From: Bacteroidota bacterium
GTDB taxonomy: Bacteria > Bacteroidota > Bacteroidia > Cytophagales > Cytophagaceae
Assembly: GCA_023392125.1 (NCBI GenBank)
Contig: JAEVZS010000002.1
Span: 434,001-498,000 of the forward strand
Reading direction: 5' to 3'
Length of the DNA stretch: 64,000 nucleotides
The first letter of the stretch is position 1. Each line of letters opens with the position of its first letter. Under the pieces are notes generated by a model that worked only from the letters and a program-made list of their open reading frames with translations, had not been told where the DNA came from and did not search any database. This document shows positions 61,834 through 64,000 of the stretch, piece after piece. Position numbers and translations under genes: made by a program.

Positions 61834-62841
61834 GGTCAGACTGTGTAAAAATTCCGCAATCGCACGTTTTTCATGCTGACTTAACCGGAGCGGCTGACTG
61901 AGCTTTTCGTCCAGTGTAGGAGACTGTTTTATTCCCTCGCTGTAGTGATCAAGCACTTCATTCAGCGTAGCAAAGCGTCCATCGTGCATGTAAGGGGCGG
62001 TAAGGGAAACATTTCGTAAAGTGGGGGTTTTGTACTTCCCCAGATCATTTGAATCTCTGGTGATCCGGTACCTTCCCAGCCGGGTTTGGAGAAATGTATC
62101 ATCCGAAAATATGCTGTCCAGACCGTTGTTGTGGTATAAGTTGTCCGTAAATAAATCGGTCGTATGACAGGATGCGCAGTGTTTTTCTACCAGCGCCAGT
62201 CCCTGAAGTTCCATAGAGGATAAGGTTACTCCGTTTTCCCCACGCCTGAAATAATCATATCGGGAGCTTCCGCTAATAAGTGCATTCTGAAACTGACCAA
62301 GGGCTCTGATAATGGTGTGCGGAGTTATGCCTTCATCAGGAAAGACCTTTATAAATCTGCTGTTGTATACAGAATCATTACGGAGCTCCAGCACCAGCTC
62401 ATGAATATTCTGGTTCATTTCGTCTTCATGCTCAAGTGGGCCCAGCGCCAGCGATTCAATATCTTTGGCTCCCCCATCCCAAAAAAGTCCGGACATCCAC
62501 GCCGTGTTTACGATAGAGGGAGTGTTTCTTGATAATGGTTTTCCGGAAACACCTTTGTCAGAAAGGGCAAGTCCATCTGTAAATGCAAGATGTGGTTTAT
62601 GACAGCTGGCACAGGCAATGGTGTTGTTGCCGCTGAGTATCGGGTCAAAAAAAAGCATTTTGCCAAGCTCATAGCCTTCACGGGTAATCGGAAACCGGAG
62701 TTCGGGCATTTTACCGCCAAGATTGGCGGGGACATGTACCTGCCAGTCTGCACTGTCAGGATTTTTAGTATCATGCTGCCGGCAGGAAGCTATCCCTGCC
62801 AGCAGCATGATAATGATCATATTAATGGCTATGTGGCTCAT
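61795..62841 (-). CDS. Di-heme cytochrome c peroxidase family protein, MbnH-like
   Basis: The 348-residue protein has a lipoprotein-like signal (lipobox IASC, C20). Two heme-c sites are C77-A-S-C80-H81 and C222-A-S-C225-H226. FWDGGA (W121) matches the inter-heme Trp segment of the CcpA/MauG family, and TAPYMHDGRF near 300 is the distal region. In the MbnH/MbnP system the di-heme enzyme oxidises a Trp of its partner to kynurenine; pairing with an MbnP-domain gene upstream suggests the same here. The annotated start overlaps the upstream gene by 20 bp; an ATG at 62820 (TAATATG) is an alternative that would follow its stop by one base. Peroxidase activity is the fallback reading. Confidence 0.9.
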   Translation of the reverse strand: MSHIAINMIIIMLLAGIASCRQHDTKNPDSADWQVHVPANLGGKMPELRFPITREGYELGKMLFFDPILSGNNTIACASCHKPHLAFTDGLALSDKGVSGKPLSRNTPSIVNTAWMSGLFWDGGAKDIESLALGPLEHEDEMNQNIHELVLELRNDSVYNSRFIKVFPDEGITPHTIIRALGQFQNALISGSSRYDYFRRGENGVTLSSMELQGLALVEKHCASCHTTDLFTDNLYHNNGLDSIFSDDTFLQTRLGRYRITRDSNDLGKYKTPTLRNVSLTAPYMHDGRFATLNEVLDHYSEGIKQSPTLDEKLSQPLRLSQHEKRAIAEFLHSLTDYSFSDPSVYLQ

Positions 62842-63670
62842 GTGTATGATTTATCTCAAACATATGGGCGCCCCAGTTGCCGGTAAGGGCGGCATTGTTC
62901 GCGTGAACCATCGAAGTGGTATTGAGATCAACCAGCTGAGATCCGTGCAAACCATGTCCCTGCAAACCGAAAAGTGCATTGAGATTAACAAGATAATGAA
63001 TGGTAGAGGTTTGTCCGCTCTGGACACGAACTCCGCCCGGAATCACAGATTCTGTATATTTTGAAGGGTAGGCGGCGTCTGTGCCTATATGAAATTTATA
63101 ATTTTTCCATTCTCCTTCATTTGTTTTAAACTGTCCTTCCTGCTTATAGAATATATAGCCGGTATCCCAGGTCCAGTTCATCTGGTCTCCTACCACCAGT
63201 TCGCCTTTCCCTTCTGTTGCGGCAGAAGCGTTATCTTCCGGCTTTACTCCGATTTTAAATTTTACTGAAACATATCTTCCTGTCGGAATATTGTCAAGGA
63301 CAAATTCCTCATCGGGCTCATGACTGTTGCGATGCTGTATGAGGTAATACTGATCAATTTTCACTTCTGACAGATCATCTTTTACCAGAATCAGATCACC
63401 GACAAAATAACGCAGCTGAGAAATGGTAAACTCATTGCCCGAAGCATTGATATACTGCACAGAATCAGCCGGTATATCACTTCCGGAACTTGTTGACAGA
63501 CGAAGAGGCTTTATTTCATCTCCGAGATCCACTTTATGATCAAGGTGTATCTTCAGTGATCCGGTTTGATCATCAGGAGTTCCGTGATTATCGTCATCTT
63601 TGGAACAACCGGAAAAAAATATGGCAGTCCCCAGTAAGGCGGTAAAAATAGAAATATATGTTTTTTTCAT
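62822..63670 (-). CDS. MbnP-like (copper-binding-type) lipoprotein
   Basis: The 282-residue protein has a lipoprotein signal (lipobox FSGC, C22) followed by an acidic linker. The beta-rich MbnP domain covers about 38-275 and shows the family segments LRYFVGDLILVKDD, LDNIPTGRYVSVKFKIGVKP, NWTWDTGYIFYKQEG (W166, W168) and VNLNALFG. The end is His-rich (HMFEINHTHEPHSH), suitable for metal binding. Known MbnP proteins bind copper, and a Trp is converted to kynurenine by MbnH. Whether W166 or W168 plays that part here is not known. The MbnH-like gene follows with overlap. Confidence 0.88.
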   Translation of the reverse strand: MKKTYISIFTALLGTAIFFSGCSKDDDNHGTPDDQTGSLKIHLDHKVDLGDEIKPLRLSTSSGSDIPADSVQYINASGNEFTISQLRYFVGDLILVKDDLSEVKIDQYYLIQHRNSHEPDEEFVLDNIPTGRYVSVKFKIGVKPEDNASAATEGKGELVVGDQMNWTWDTGYIFYKQEGQFKTNEGEWKNYKFHIGTDAAYPSKYTESVIPGGVRVQSGQTSTIHYLVNLNALFGLQGHGLHGSQLVDLNTTSMVHANNAALTGNWGAHMFEINHTHEPHSH

Positions 63671-63748
63671 TGATATTTTAAGTTGATATGAATAGTTCGA
63701 TTAAAGTGTCGTCAGAATAGTTTCTGTCGTTTATGACGCTAATACGCC

Positions 63749-64000
63749 TCAAGTGCAGAGAATCAGTCTGGGTGGCTGGAATATTTTAATCGAAAACAAC
63801 AACTTATAATGATCAAAGAGATCTGTTGCAGGAAACGCGTGCTGCAAGCAGGCCAATGGCTGTAATTGTATAGAGGATATTATGAGATAATTGTCCCGGA
63901 TAAAGCTGAAATTTATCTCTTTTTTACCATCCTGATCTGTGAGCAGATCCAGTTTTTCACTAAGATAGCATAGGCCCCGGCAAGTGTTTGATTTTACGTT
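63749..64000 (-). CDS. Small Cys-motif protein (CxGxCYL), 5' end cut by window edge
   Basis: On the minus strand a frame stays open from the right edge to a TGA at 63751-63749, giving the last 83 residues of a protein whose start lies outside the window. It contains NTCRGLCYLSEKLD, a Lys/Asp-rich stretch (DLLTDQDGKKEIN), and ends near KIFQPPRLI. From memory, Bacteroidota have a family of small secreted or membrane proteins of unknown function with a C-x-G-x-C-[YF]-L motif and a terminal FxPPxL, often near metal-handling genes. It is 78 bp upstream of the MbnP-like gene on the same strand and may belong to the same transcript. Confidence 0.6.
   Translation of the reverse strand, partial: NVKSNTCRGLCYLSEKLDLLTDQDGKKEINFSFIRDNYLIISSIQLQPLACLQHAFPATDLFDHYKLLFSIKIFQPPRLILCT

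Noticed and set aside
1..64000. tRNA, rRNA, CRISPR array, transposon or defence system
   Set aside because: No T-loop-like GTTCRA segments with acceptor pairing in the gaps, no regularly spaced direct repeats, and no transposase, integrase, nuclease or restriction gene were seen.

Overview
The window is one contiguous piece of a Bacteroidota chromosome, most likely of the order Cytophagales. The evidence is a short primary sigma factor (287 aa), many promoters of the Bacteroidota type (TAnnTTTG near -7), type III glutamine synthetase, type IX secretion (T9SS) sorting domains, a SprB-like adhesin with its PorP/SprF partner, the bacillithiol gene bshB1, and the gene order miaB / sigma-54 activator / lptE / secG / groESL. 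The species cannot be named from the sequence. I saw no rRNA, tRNA, CRISPR array, insertion sequence or prophage.

Layout. 1-15 kb, mostly minus strand: a DUF349 protein (cut by the left edge), YqgE, PdxH, a thiol/envelope operon (trxB - M23/LysM peptidase - bshB1), rpoD, pnp, rpsO, an LptF/G permease, an outer-membrane protein, a WG-repeat protein, a DNA glycosylase and a nucleoside-gate transporter. 15-25 kb, plus strand: L,D-transpeptidase, then miaB - sigma-54 activator - lptE - unknown - secG, then groES-groEL. 25-45 kb: SRAP/HMCES, a BaiN-like flavoprotein, glnN, an LTA-synthase-like enzyme, mtaB, two tandem paralogous secreted proteins, a secreted protein of unknown function, miaE, a Porin_10 protein, lpxK, nif3, a zinc-ribbon protein, a TPR protein and pabB. 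45-60 kb is an accessory, surface-oriented block: GH3 glycosidase, fatty-acid-hydroxylase/sterol-desaturase protein, PL11 rhamnogalacturonan lyase, a 1343-aa SprB-like adhesin with sprF, and a BNR/Ycf48-like T9SS protein. 60-64 kb: a membrane-anchored AraC regulator and an MbnH/MbnP-like (di-heme peroxidase plus copper-protein) pair preceded by a small protein cut by the right edge.

Themes. (1) A sensor-less sigma-54 activator sits in an envelope/chaperone operon, and two good -24/-12 elements lie in the window, one before groES and one before the trxB-peptidase-bshB1 operon. This suggests a sigma-54 envelope/thiol-stress regulon. (2) miaB, miaE and mtaB all modify tRNA position 37. (3) Several housekeeping genes (pdxH, mtaB, lpxK and others) have the -7 box only 2-6 nt before the start codon, which implies leaderless or nearly leaderless mRNAs. 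(4) The SprB-like gene is preceded by a 14-codon ORF with a near-perfect Shine-Dalgarno sequence, rare in this phylum. (5) A 77-bp repeat links the 3' end of the MbnH-like gene with the 3' end of sprF. (6) The MbnP/MbnH-like pair with its upstream Cys-motif protein is the best candidate for a little-described metal-handling system.
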